Positions 36,120 through 44,658 of a DNA stretch of 64,000 nucleotides are shown one piece after another. Position numbers and translations under genes: made by a program. The notes under the pieces were generated by a model that saw only the letters and a list, made by a program, of their open reading frames with translations, was not told where the DNA came from and made no database searches. The first letter of the stretch is position 1. The number at the start of each line of letters is the position of its first letter. This stretch comes from Actinospineispora acaciae DSM 45401 (GTDB lineage Bacteria; Actinomycetota; Actinomycetes; Mycobacteriales; Pseudonocardiaceae), in contig NZ_JIAI01000009.1 in assembly GCF_000620785.1 (NCBI RefSeq), positions 278,616 through 342,615 of the forward strand, written 5' to 3'.

Positions 36120-36989
36120 GTGGGGATCGATCCGGGGAGTGTGGGGGCGACGGCGGGGCCGGACACCCGGAAGTGGGACGATCGGGACACGCTGTTGTAT
36201 GCGATCGGGGTGGGCGCGGGGCTGGACGAGCTGGCGTTCACCACGGAGAACTCACATGACACGCCGCAGCGGGTGCTGCCTACCTACGGGGTGATCGCCA
36301 CCGCGGGCGTCGGCGCGCTGGCCAAGGCGGGCGAGATCAACTGGGGCATGGTGGTGCACGGGTCGCAGAGCGTGCGGCTGCACCGTCCGCTGGCCCCGGC
36401 CGGCGAGCTGTCCGTGACCAGCGAGATCACCGCCATCCAGGACAAGGGCGAGGGCAAGAACGCGATCATCACGGTCACCGCCACCGGGGTCGACCCGGCC
36501 AGCGGCGAGACGGTGGTGGAGACCGGGTCCCAGATCGTGGTGCGCGGCGGCGGCGGGTTCGGCGGCGAGCCGGGGGCGTCGCGGGTGCCGGTGCGGTACC
36601 CGGAGCGCGAGCCCGACCTGCTGCGCGCCGAGGCCACCCGGGAGGACCAGGCGCTGACCTACCGGCTGTCCGGCGACCGCAACCCGCTGCACAGCGACCC
36701 CTGGTTCGCCACCGAGCTGGCCGGGTTCCCCAGGCCGATCCTGCACGGGCTGTGCACGTACGGGTTCGTCGGGCGCGCGCTGCTGCACGGGCTCTGCGGC
36801 GGCGACCCGGCCAGGTTCGGCTCGATGTCCGCGCGGTTCTCCGCGCCGGTGTTCCCCGGCGAGACGCTGACCACCTCGGCGTGGCGGACCGGGGACGGCA
36901 CCGCGGTGTTCCGGGCGGAGGCGTCCGGGCCGGACGGGCAGAACCGGCGGGTGGTGCTGGACGACGGCACCTTGGAGTACACCGGCTGA
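36120..36989 (+). CDS. MaoC-type (R)-enoyl-CoA hydratase 2
   Basis: A 289-residue double hot-dog protein. The hydratase-2 motif YRLSGDRNPLHSDPWFA lies at about residues 179-195, with catalytic Asp and His, followed by GFPRPILHGLCTYGFVGRALL. It hydrates trans-2-enoyl-CoA to the (R)-3-hydroxyacyl-CoA. The GTG start follows GGAGGG at 4-6 bases. It is not in the preceding catabolic operon but may serve fatty-acid or polyester metabolism. Confidence 0.9.
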   Translation: MGIDPGSVGATAGPDTRKWDDRDTLLYAIGVGAGLDELAFTTENSHDTPQRVLPTYGVIATAGVGALAKAGEINWGMVVHGSQSVRLHRPLAPAGELSVTSEITAIQDKGEGKNAIITVTATGVDPASGETVVETGSQIVVRGGGGFGGEPGASRVPVRYPEREPDLLRAEATREDQALTYRLSGDRNPLHSDPWFATELAGFPRPILHGLCTYGFVGRALLHGLCGGDPARFGSMSARFSAPVFPGETLTTSAWRTGDGTAVFRAEASGPDGQNRRVVLDDGTLEYTG

Positions 36990-37022
36990 CGTCGTGGCGC
37001 GCGGCCGGGGGAGGATCGGTGC

Positions 37023-37823
37023 GTGCCGCACGACATCACCAGCACGGCGAACCCCCGGATCAAGGCGCTGGCCAGGCTGCGCCGGCGCCGCTACCGGGAC
37101 GAGCGCGGGGAGACGCTGGTCGAGGGGTACGAGGAGCTGGCGCTCGCGCTGTCCGCCGGGGCGCGGCCGGTCGCGGTCTACCACTGCCCGGAGCTGGCCC
37201 GGCCCGGCGAGTGGGAGGCGCTGCACGACGCCGCCCTGTCCGGTGGCACCGAGCTGGTGCGGGTCAGCGCGCCGGTGTTCGAGAAGATCGCCTACCGCGA
37301 GTCGCCGGACGGCTGGCTGGCCGTGCTCCCGGCCGTCCGCACCGGGCTGGCCGACCTGAGCCCGGGCGCCGACCCGCTGATCCTGGTCTGCGAGGGCGTG
37401 GAGAAGCCGGGCAACCTGGGCGCCATGCTGCGCACCGCGGACGCCGCCGGGGTGGCCGCCGTGATCGCCACCGACCCGGGCACCGACTGGTCCAACCCGA
37501 ACGTGATCCGGGCCAGCAAGGGCGCCGTGTACGCCGTCCCCGTGGTCGCCGCCGGCACCCCCGAGGTGCTCGCCTGGCTGGCCGCCCGGGACATCCCGGT
37601 GCTGGCCGCCACCCCCGAAGCTGCCACCCGCTACACCGACCTGGACCTGCGCGGACCGCTGGCCATCGCCGTCGGCGCGGAGAAGCACGGCCTGTCCGGG
37701 CCGTGGCTGACCGCCGCCGCGCACCGCGCGCTCATCCCCATGCACGGGCGGGTGGACTCGCTCAACGTGTCCACCTCGGCGGCCGTCCTGCTCTACGAGG
37801 CGGTCCGCCAGCGCTCTGTCTAG
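37023..37823 (+). CDS. SpoU/TrmH-family RNA 2'-O-methyltransferase
   Basis: A 266-residue SPOUT methyltransferase. The N-terminal substrate-binding region begins ITSTANPRIKALARLRRR. The SPOUT motifs are EGVEKPGNLGAMLRTADAAG (motif 1), AIAVGAEKHGLS (motif 2) and IPMHGRVDSLNVSTSAAVLLYEA (motif 3), which form the knotted SAM site. The GTG start follows GGGGGAGG. It methylates a ribose in rRNA or tRNA; the site is unknown. Confidence 0.92.
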   Translation: MPHDITSTANPRIKALARLRRRRYRDERGETLVEGYEELALALSAGARPVAVYHCPELARPGEWEALHDAALSGGTELVRVSAPVFEKIAYRESPDGWLAVLPAVRTGLADLSPGADPLILVCEGVEKPGNLGAMLRTADAAGVAAVIATDPGTDWSNPNVIRASKGAVYAVPVVAAGTPEVLAWLAARDIPVLAATPEAATRYTDLDLRGPLAIAVGAEKHGLSGPWLTAAAHRALIPMHGRVDSLNVSTSAAVLLYEAVRQRSV

Positions 37824-37832
37824 CCCGGCGGC

Positions 37833-38426
37833 TCAGGCCCGCGCGGCCCGCACCAGGGTCTCGGCGGCGGCGCGGGCGGCGGCGGCCGAGCCGCGTTCGC
37901 CCACGATGGCGTAGCAGACGATCGCGCCCTCGTGCAGGCTCGTGATCGCCACCGCCAGCTCGCCGGGCTCGGCCACGCCGGCCTCGCGCAGCAGCCGGGC
38001 GAACAGGTCGCGCAGCCAGGTCTTCTCCGCCACGACCAGTTGATGGCCGGGGTGGTCGGGCTCGGGGAACTCGGCGAACGCGTTGACGAAACTGCACCCC
38101 CGCGCCATCGGCAGCAGCCACCCCGGCAGTACGTCGAACGGCACCAGCACCCGCTGCACCGCGTCGTCGGGCACCTCCGCCAGCCGGGCCTCGATCAGCT
38201 CCCGCCAGCGCCGGTCCCGGGACTCCAGGTAGGCCAGGACCAGGCCGTCCTTGGAGCCGAAGCGGTCGTAGAGGGTCCGCTTGGTCACGCCGGACTCGGC
38301 GGCGATGGTGTCCACCCCGATCGCGTGGATGCCGCGCCAGTAGAACAGCTCGGAGGCGACGTCCAGGATCCGCTGGGCGCCCGGGGTGAGCCGGCGCTCG
38401 GCCTCGCCGGCGGTCGGTTCCGGCAT
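37833..38426 (-). CDS. TetR-family regulator
   Basis: A 197-residue TetR repressor with helix-turn-helix at about 12-60 (IHAIGVDTIAAESGVTKRTLYDRFGSKDGLV). The C-terminal domain resembles AcrR-like small-ligand sensors. AAGGAGGG stands 7 bases before the ATG. It diverges from the 47-residue protein at 38508 with two palindromic sites between, so that small gene is its probable target. Confidence 0.88.
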   Translation of the reverse strand: MPEPTAGEAERRLTPGAQRILDVASELFYWRGIHAIGVDTIAAESGVTKRTLYDRFGSKDGLVLAYLESRDRRWRELIEARLAEVPDDAVQRVLVPFDVLPGWLLPMARGCSFVNAFAEFPEPDHPGHQLVVAEKTWLRDLFARLLREAGVAEPGELAVAITSLHEGAIVCYAIVGERGSAAAARAAAETLVRAARA

Positions 38427-38444
38427 CGTGCATCCCTCCTTGTG

Positions 38445-38491
38445 TTTACAGGTCTGTGTACCTACACTGGTCTGTGAACTTCACAGGTCAG
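38445..38491. promoter_or_regulatory. Paired TetR operators
   Basis: Two related sites sit in the 81-bp divergent spacer. One is CTGGTCTGTGAA / TTCACAGGTCAG (38467-38491, 10 of 12 positions symmetric); the other is TTTACAGGTCTGTGTA (38445-38460). Both contain ACAGGTC or GGTCTGTG, consistent with one protein binding twice. Confidence 0.6.
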
Positions 38492-38507
38492 TATAGGAGG
38501 GTTCGTC

Positions 38508-38651
38508 ATGCGACGCTTGATGGCGGTAGTGCGCGACATCGGCTACGGCATCCACGCCGGCAACGCGATCCGGCACGGCCTGCCCATTCCGGCTCCGGCG
38601 CGGCCGAGGCGCGGCGGCGGACCGGTCCGGCTCACGGTCGTGCGCCGTTGA
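38508..38651 (+). CDS. 47-residue protein under TetR control
   Basis: ATG 38508 follows TAGGAGGG at 7-base spacing. The product begins MRRLMAVVRDIGYGIHAGNA and ends in a Pro/Arg-rich stretch (PAPARPRRGGG). It has no signal peptide and is strongly basic. It lies directly downstream of the two TetR sites and is followed at once by a perfect terminator-like hairpin, so it is a complete one-gene transcription unit. Family unknown. Confidence 0.72.
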   Translation: MRRLMAVVRDIGYGIHAGNAIRHGLPIPAPARPRRGGGPVRLTVVRR

Positions 38652-38697
38652 CCCGTGAGTGGCTAGGGGTGCCATAGCACCCCTAGCCACTCACGGG
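38652..38697. repeat. Dispersed hairpin, family A copy 1
   Basis: A perfect inverted repeat with 21-bp arms (38652-38672 and 38677-38697) around a CATA loop, arm core GTGAGTGGCTAGGGGTGC. It begins immediately after a stop codon and lies between convergent genes, so it probably acts as a terminator. Near copies are at 46762-46805 and 56336-56381. Confidence 0.85.
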
Positions 38698-38698
38698 G

Positions 38699-40729
38699 TC
38701 AGCGCAGCAGGTCGGGGACCTCGAGTTCCTTGCCGAGCACGTGGTGCGCCAGGAACGCGATGACCGTGCGGTACCAGAGCGCGGCGTGTTGCGGCGCGAG
38801 CACCCAGTGGTTCTCGTCCGGGAAGTAGAGGAAGCGGTGCGGCTGGGTGGCGGGGTCGTCCTGGCGGGACTGGAGGTCCCACCACAGCCGCAGCGCCTCG
38901 CCGATCGGCACCCGGTAGTCCTTGTCGCCGTGGATCACCAGCATCGGCGTGCGGATCCGGTCGGCGTGGGTGTGCGGGGTGTTCGCGGCGGCCATCTCGT
39001 CGGTCATCTCGGCGGCCCAGTAGTGCGCGCTGTCGGTGGTCCTGCCGAACTGGTCCATCGCCCAGAGGCTGGCGTGGGTGACGATCGCGGCGAACCTGTC
39101 GGTGTGGCCGGCGATCCAGTTCGCCATGTAGCCGCCGAAGGAGCCGCCCATCGCGGCGGTCCGCGTGTGGTCGATGTCCGGGCGGGCCTCGGCGGCGTCG
39201 GTGAGGGCCAGCAGGTCGGTGTACGGGGACTTGCCCCACCGGGCCCAGCCGCGCTCGATGAACGCCTGTCCGTAGCCGGTGGACAGCGCGGGGTCGGGGA
39301 GTAGGACGGCGTAGCCCTGGGCCACGAGCAGCCACGGGTTCCACCGCCAGTGCCAGGCGTTCCAGCTGGTCAGCGGGCCGCCGTGGATCCACAGCAGCAT
39401 CGGCGCCGGTTCCTGGTCGGCCCCGGAGGGGACCGCGAGCCAGGCCCGGAGCGCGGTGCCGTCCTCGGCGCGAGCGGTGACCTCGCGAAGTTCGCCGGGG
39501 AGTGCGGGCCTCGGGGTGGGGGCCTGTAGCGGGGAGGGGTGTTGGTCGGGGGTACGGGCGTCCAGCTTGACCGGGGCCGGTGGGGAGTCCACGGCGCTGC
39601 GCAGCGCGTAGACGTGCCGGCCGTCGGGGGACACGCAGGGGTCGGTGTAGGCGGCGTCGTCGGCGGTCAGTTGGGTGATCCCGGTGCCGTCCGAGGGCAG
39701 CCGGAAGAGCGGGGCGCGGCCGTCCTGGTCGGCGGCGACGATCAGGGCCTCGGAGTCGGGGGTCCAGCGCGCGTCGGTGGGCCAGCGGTCCCAGCCTTCG
39801 GTGAGGACGCGCGGTGAGCCGCCGGCCAGTGGGACGAGCACGAGGTCGATCTCGGGCGGGGTGGTGGGCGTGGCGCGGCGCTCCCGCAGCGCGGCGACGG
39901 TGCGCCCGTCCGGGCTGATCCGGGCGGAGTAGAACTCGTGGTCGGGGTCGTCGAGCAGGGGGCGGCGCGCGCCGTCGGTTCGGACGTCGATGGCGACCAC
40001 CGTGCTCCGGCTGGTGCCGCGCGGCTCGGCCACCTGCCAGTCGGCGACGGCGACGGTGCCGTCCGGGCTCAGCTCGGCGTGGGTCTCGCGCAGCGCCTGG
40101 CCGGGGGTCGGGGTGAGGTCGATCCAGTCGATCCGGCCTTCGGCGGGTGGCTCGGCGGCGAGCAGCCGGGTCTGGTCCGGGCCGAGGTGGTGGTCCCAGT
40201 ACCGCACCGGGTACCCGTCGTGCAGCACCGCGGAGATCTTCTTCTCCCGCCGGGCGGTGCGGCGGCGCTCGTCGTCCTCGCCGGTGACCGCGCCGGGCAG
40301 GGTCGCGGACGTGACCAGCACGGTTCCGGACGCGGCGGCCACCGACGGCGCGTCGACACCGCCCGGGCGGGTGCCGACCACCCGCGCCTCGCCGCCGCCC
40401 TTCGGCAGCAGCCACAGCGCGGCCGGCGGTTCGTCCTTGGCCGGTGCGGCCGGCGCGCGCTCCGGGTCCGGGCGGGCGGAGACGAACAGCAGGTCGCCGT
40501 CCGGGGTGAACGCGGGCGCCCGCTCGCCCTTCGCGCCCCTGGTCAGCCGGCGGGCCGGGCCGGTGCCGGTGGGGTCGATCTCCCAGAGGGCGCTCAGGTA
40601 CCGGGTGCGTTCCGGGTCGGGCGTGGACACCGAGGTGACCAGCCGCTCGCCGTCGGGTGAGAGCCGCAGCCCGGACAGCCTCGGCAGGTCCAGGTAGTCG
40701 TCGAGTTGGTGGAACGGGGTGTCGGTCAC
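38699..40729 (-). CDS. S9-family prolyl oligopeptidase-like serine peptidase
   Basis: A 676-residue S9 (dipeptidyl/acylaminoacyl peptidase) enzyme: an N-terminal beta-propeller (about 1-400) and a C-terminal alpha/beta-hydrolase domain. The catalytic Ser is Ser530 in GGSFGGYMANW, with the Asp in HGDKDYRVP and the His in DENHWV. It has no signal peptide, so it acts in the cytoplasm, cleaving short peptides. It ends against the family A hairpin. Confidence 0.93.
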   Translation of the reverse strand: MTDTPFHQLDDYLDLPRLSGLRLSPDGERLVTSVSTPDPERTRYLSALWEIDPTGTGPARRLTRGAKGERAPAFTPDGDLLFVSARPDPERAPAAPAKDEPPAALWLLPKGGGEARVVGTRPGGVDAPSVAAASGTVLVTSATLPGAVTGEDDERRRTARREKKISAVLHDGYPVRYWDHHLGPDQTRLLAAEPPAEGRIDWIDLTPTPGQALRETHAELSPDGTVAVADWQVAEPRGTSRSTVVAIDVRTDGARRPLLDDPDHEFYSARISPDGRTVAALRERRATPTTPPEIDLVLVPLAGGSPRVLTEGWDRWPTDARWTPDSEALIVAADQDGRAPLFRLPSDGTGITQLTADDAAYTDPCVSPDGRHVYALRSAVDSPPAPVKLDARTPDQHPSPLQAPTPRPALPGELREVTARAEDGTALRAWLAVPSGADQEPAPMLLWIHGGPLTSWNAWHWRWNPWLLVAQGYAVLLPDPALSTGYGQAFIERGWARWGKSPYTDLLALTDAAEARPDIDHTRTAAMGGSFGGYMANWIAGHTDRFAAIVTHASLWAMDQFGRTTDSAHYWAAEMTDEMAAANTPHTHADRIRTPMLVIHGDKDYRVPIGEALRLWWDLQSRQDDPATQPHRFLYFPDENHWVLAPQHAALWYRTVIAFLAHHVLGKELEVPDLLR

Positions 40730-40738
40730 GTCTCCTTC

Positions 40739-41506
40739 TTAGACGACCTGCTCGGTGGGGCGCACCAGCATCTCGTTGACGGCGGTGCGGCGCGGCCGGG
40801 TGACCATGTAGACGATCGCGTCGGCGATGTCGGCGGGTTGCAGCGCGCCCAGCTCGGTGGCGGCGCTCGCGTTCGGGGCGTTGTTGCGTCCGTTGGTGGT
40901 CATCTCGGTGACGACGACGCCCGGCTCGACCAGCCCGACCCGCACGTGCTGTTCGGCCAGCTCCTGGCGCAGGCCCTCGCAGAACGCGCCGACCGCGTGC
41001 TTGGTCGCGGCGTAGACGTTGCTGGGTGGGGCGGTGACCTTGCGGCCGCCGAGCGAGCTGACGGTGACCAGGTCCGCGATGCCCCTGGGGCCGAGCGCGG
41101 CGGCGGTGAGGTGGGGGAGCGCGGCGTGGCTGGTGGCCAGGACGCCGTTGACGTTGACGTCCACCATCTTCCGCCACTCGGCGAGCACGGCGTCGCGGGC
41201 GCGCGCCCACATGCCGTAGCCGGCGTTGTTGACCAGGATGTCGATGCCGCCCAGGTCGGCGGCGACCCGGTCGACGGCGGCGCGCACGGCATCGGCGTCG
41301 GTGATGTCGACCTGGTAGGCGTGCGCCCGGCCGGCCGCTGAGTTGATCTCCTTGGCCAGGGTCTCCAGGCGGTCCAGGCGGCGGGCGAACAGGGCCACCG
41401 TGGCACCCTCGGCGGCCAGCGCGCGGGCGGTGGCCGCCCCGATACCGCTCGACGCCCCGGTGACCACCGCGGTCGTCCCGTCCAGCTTGCCGGCCATCGG
41501 CTCCAC
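40739..41506 (-). CDS. Short-chain dehydrogenase/reductase
   Basis: A 255-residue SDR with an intact NADP site TGASSGIGAATARAL (about 17-31), structural NNAGYGMWA, catalytic Ser in VSSLGG and YAATKHAVGAF (Tyr-xxx-Lys). It resembles NADP-dependent serine/3-hydroxy-acid dehydrogenases. ATG 41506 or 41497 may start it. It ends 9 bp before the S9 peptidase on the same strand, so the two may be co-transcribed. Confidence 0.92.
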   Translation of the reverse strand: MEPMAGKLDGTTAVVTGASSGIGAATARALAAEGATVALFARRLDRLETLAKEINSAAGRAHAYQVDITDADAVRAAVDRVAADLGGIDILVNNAGYGMWARARDAVLAEWRKMVDVNVNGVLATSHAALPHLTAAALGPRGIADLVTVSSLGGRKVTAPPSNVYAATKHAVGAFCEGLRQELAEQHVRVGLVEPGVVVTEMTTNGRNNAPNASAATELGALQPADIADAIVYMVTRPRRTAVNEMLVRPTEQVV

Positions 41507-41570
41507 GCTCCGTTCGTCCGCGACGTCGTCCTGGGAGTGATCCTTGTCCAGTTCGGCGACGAGCGCAGCG

Positions 41571-41909
41571 TCACGACCCGGCGGTGTCGGAGGCTTCCTC
41601 GGACGCGCCGCGCAGCACGGAGTCGAGCAGGCCGGGGTAGCGGAGCTGCAGGTCGTCGCGGCGGAGCGTGAGCAGGTGCTCGCGGCCGTGCGGGCGCTGC
41701 CAGATCACCCCGCTGTCGCGCAGCACCCGCCAGTGGTGGGTCAGCGTGGACTTGGAGATCTCGGTGCTCAGCTGGGTGCCGACCACGCCGCAGGTGCGCT
41801 CGCCGTGCTCGGCCAGCACGCGCACGATCTCCAGCCGGATCGGGTGGCCCAGCGCGGACAGCACGTTCTCCAGCTTGATCTGGGCGGGGTCGGGGTGGCC
41901 GGTGATCAC
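41571..41909 (-). CDS. ArsR-family regulator
   Basis: A 112-residue winged-helix repressor (LENVLSALGHPIRLEIVRVLAEHG, then KSTLTHHWRVLRDSGVIWQRPHGR). It has no obvious metal-binding Cys pair, so it probably senses an organic ligand. GTG 41909 is chosen because the family starts just before the HTH; a longer frame to 42041 would include the operator. It is divergent from the MFS exporter at 42044. Confidence 0.85.
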   Translation of the reverse strand: MITGHPDPAQIKLENVLSALGHPIRLEIVRVLAEHGERTCGVVGTQLSTEISKSTLTHHWRVLRDSGVIWQRPHGREHLLTLRRDDLQLRYPGLLDSVLRGASEEASDTAGS

Positions 41910-41983
41910 GCCGGCCAGTCTAGACGATAGTACGAACAAACGTGGACTCTCGAACTTGAGGGCCTCGACGAGAGTTGCCGTTC

Positions 41984-42009
41984 GACTGTACGTTAATTCT
42001 CGTACAGTC
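41984..42009. promoter_or_regulatory. ArsR operator (perfect 9-bp inverted repeat)
   Basis: GACTGTACG (41984-41992) and CGTACAGTC (42001-42009) form a perfect inverted repeat around an 8-nt centre, 34 bp before the exporter ATG and 74 bp before the regulator start. It likely controls both. Confidence 0.75.
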
Positions 42010-42043
42010 AGACCGTTGATCTCGATCGGGAGTTGGGACACGC

Positions 42044-43483
42044 ATGTCGACCTTGTACCCGGAGTCCGGCTCTCGCCGGCTGGGGTGGAGCCTCGCGCTG
42101 TTCGCGCTGGCGCAGCTGATCTTCTCGCTGGACCTCAACATCGTGTTCGTCGCGCTGCCCGACATCGGGGCCGAGCTGGGCTTCTCCGCGCAGACCCAGC
42201 AGTGGGTGGTCAGCGCGTACGTGGTGTTCGCCGGCGGGTTCCTGCTGCTCGGCGGGCGGGCCGCGGACCTGCTGGGCCGCCGGCGGGTGTTCGTGGCGGC
42301 GCTCGCGGTGTACGCGGTGTCCTCGCTGGCCGGCGGGCTGGCGACCGGCCAGCTCATGATCGTCGTCGCCCGCGCGGTGCAGGGCATCGGCGGCGCGCTG
42401 CTGCTGCCGTCCACGCTGTCGTTGATCAACACGCTGTTCCGGGAGGGACGGCCGCGCAACCGGGCGCTCGCGGTGTGGGGCGGGGCGGGGGCCAGCGGGC
42501 TGACCGTGGGCGCGCTGCTCGGCGGCGTGCTGACCCAGCACTTCGGCTGGTCCGCCGTGTTCCTGGTGAATGTCCCGCTGGCCGGGCTGGTCGCGGTGGC
42601 CGCGCTGGCGGTGGTCCCGCCGGACCGGCCGGGCGGGCGGCGCCGGTTCGACCTGCCGGGGGCGCTGACCGTCACCGGCGGGCTGACCATGTTGGTGTTC
42701 GTGCTGGTGCAGGGGCCGGAGCTGGGGTGGGCCACGCCGGCGGTGCTGGGCGCGGCGGTGCTCGCGGTGCTGCTGCTCGGCGCGTTCGCGGTGATCGAGG
42801 CGCGCGGCGCGGACCCGCTGATGCCGCCGAGGCTGCTGGCGAACCGGGGGCTGGCCGGGGCGGTCGCGGTGACGTTCCTGTACATGGGCACGTTCGGCGC
42901 GCTGCCGTACTTCCTGACGGTGCTGTTGCGGACCGTGCACGGGCTGAGCCCGCTGTGGACCGGCCTGGCGTTTCTGGTGCCCTCGGTGGCCATCGCGGCG
43001 GGCACCCAGCTCGGCGAGCGACTGACCGCCCGGTGGGGCGTGCGCGCCACGCTGCTGGCGGGGTTCGGGGTGGGTGCCGTCGGTACGGCCCTGCTCGCGA
43101 TCGGCTTCGACGCGGGCAGCGGGTACGCGGCGTGCGTGCCGGGGCTGGTGGTGTCCGGGGTGGCGCAGGGCGTGACCTGGACGGCGATGTGGATCGCGGC
43201 GGCCACCGGGGTCGCGCCCGGCCAGCAGGGGGTGGCGTCCGGGATGGCGTCGACCGCGCTGAACATCGGCAACGCGATCGGCCTCGCGGTGCTGATCGGG
43301 GTGTCCAACTCGGTGGCCGACGACGGGCGGGTCGCGGTGCTGCTGGCGGCGGCCGGGATGGTGGCCGGCGTGCTGTTGGTGGCCGTGGCGTTCCGTCAGT
43401 CCGCGCGCAGGGCCAGCAGCGCCGCGATGGCCAGCACCAGGGTGGACGCGGCGATCACGAAGGACAGCCCGGCCTGCAGTTGA
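42044..43483 (+). CDS. DHA2-family MFS exporter
   Basis: A 479-residue, 14-helix exporter with LDLNIVFVALPDIGAEL in helix 1 and a GASGLTVGALLGGVLTQ antiporter motif near residue 150. It is likely induced when the ArsR protein releases the operator at 41984. Its last 88 bases overlap the 3' end of the convergent MFS gene at 43396, an unusually long convergent overlap. The C-terminal tail from about residue 447 is coded in that overlap. Confidence 0.9.
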   Translation: MSTLYPESGSRRLGWSLALFALAQLIFSLDLNIVFVALPDIGAELGFSAQTQQWVVSAYVVFAGGFLLLGGRAADLLGRRRVFVAALAVYAVSSLAGGLATGQLMIVVARAVQGIGGALLLPSTLSLINTLFREGRPRNRALAVWGGAGASGLTVGALLGGVLTQHFGWSAVFLVNVPLAGLVAVAALAVVPPDRPGGRRRFDLPGALTVTGGLTMLVFVLVQGPELGWATPAVLGAAVLAVLLLGAFAVIEARGADPLMPPRLLANRGLAGAVAVTFLYMGTFGALPYFLTVLLRTVHGLSPLWTGLAFLVPSVAIAAGTQLGERLTARWGVRATLLAGFGVGAVGTALLAIGFDAGSGYAACVPGLVVSGVAQGVTWTAMWIAAATGVAPGQQGVASGMASTALNIGNAIGLAVLIGVSNSVADDGRVAVLLAAAGMVAGVLLVAVAFRQSARRASSAAMASTRVDAAITKDSPACS

Positions 43484-44571
43484 TAGAACGGCAGCAGGAT
43501 GACCGGGGCCAGCGCGCCGCCCGCGAACCGGAACGCGGAGACCACCGACAGCGCGCCGCCCCGGTTGTCCGGCACCGCGCGCATGGTCAGGTTCTGCATC
43601 GCCACGTTCAGCAGCGAGGCCGCCGCGCCGGCCGCCGTCCAGATCACCGTGAGCTGCCAGCCCGAGCCGGTCAGCCCGACCGCCGCCACGAAGCCGGCGG
43701 TGACCACCGCGCCGATCACCCCGCACCACCGCGCGCTGACCTTGTTGATCAGCATTCCCCACACCGCACCCAGCACCATGCCGGCCACCCCGAAGCCGAG
43801 CAGCACCACGCCGGTGACGTCCGGGCGCAGCCCCAGGTGGTCCTGGGCGAACAGGGCGACCAGGAACGGCAGCGACGCCGAGCCGAAGTAGGACACGAAC
43901 GCGGCCACCGACAGCAGCGCCATCGGGCGGCTGAGCAGCGGGCGCCAGCGCGGGGCCGCCGCGCCGGGCCGGGGCGCGCCCGGGGGAGGGGCCAGCGCGA
44001 GCAGCCCGGCCGCCACGGCCACCGCGACGAACCCCCAGCGCCACGAGCTGGCCGCCGCGATCCCGCCGATCAGCGGCGCGAACGACTGGCCGGCCGCCTG
44101 GCAGCTGGCGTAGATGCCCACCGACTGGGTCAGCCGGTGCCGGGGCACGATGTCGGCCAGCCCGGCCAGCAGCAGCGGCGAGGTGAACCCGTTGGCGAGG
44201 CCGAGCAGCGCGCGCATGGCCAGGAACACGGTGATGTTGGGGGCGAACGCGGCGGCCAGCGCGCCCACCACGAAGACCAGGTACGCGCCCAGCACGGTGT
44301 TGCGCCGGCCCCACCGCTCGCCGAGCGTGCCGGAGATGAGCTGCACCGCCGCGAACGGCACCAGGTACACCGTCAGCGACAGCGCCGAGGTGTGCGTGGA
44401 CACCCCGAGCGACTCGCCGATCTGCGGCAGCATCGGTGACACCACGCCGCCGCCGAGCGGGCCGAGCCCCGCCCCGACGTACACGGCGCCGACCCGGATC
44501 CGCCTACGCAGCGTTCGGGGTCCCATCTCCGCCATGCTGGAGCCGGCAACCGGTCGCGACACCGCGTCCAT
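43396..44571 (-). CDS. MFS transporter (12-helix, drug or sugar efflux type)
   Basis: A 391-residue MFS protein with the helix 2-3 motif GERWGRRNTVLGAYL and LTQSVGIYASCQAAGQSFAPLIGG in helix 5. ATG 44571 or 44535 may start it. Its 3' end overlaps the convergent exporter by 88 bases. An upstream LacI gene on the same strand (44659) may control it. The substrate is unknown. Confidence 0.88.
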   Translation of the reverse strand: MDAVSRPVAGSSMAEMGPRTLRRRIRVGAVYVGAGLGPLGGGVVSPMLPQIGESLGVSTHTSALSLTVYLVPFAAVQLISGTLGERWGRRNTVLGAYLVFVVGALAAAFAPNITVFLAMRALLGLANGFTSPLLLAGLADIVPRHRLTQSVGIYASCQAAGQSFAPLIGGIAAASSWRWGFVAVAVAAGLLALAPPPGAPRPGAAAPRWRPLLSRPMALLSVAAFVSYFGSASLPFLVALFAQDHLGLRPDVTGVVLLGFGVAGMVLGAVWGMLINKVSARWCGVIGAVVTAGFVAAVGLTGSGWQLTVIWTAAGAAASLLNVAMQNLTMRAVPDNRGGALSVVSAFRFAGGALAPVILLPFYQLQAGLSFVIAASTLVLAIAALLALRAD

Positions 44572-44658
44572 AGCGCCCCCCGAGAGTGGTTGCAGCCGAG
44601 CCGACCTTCCCCCGGGTCAGGCTCCCAAGCTCCATCCACCCTAGACCGTTAGCGGGGC

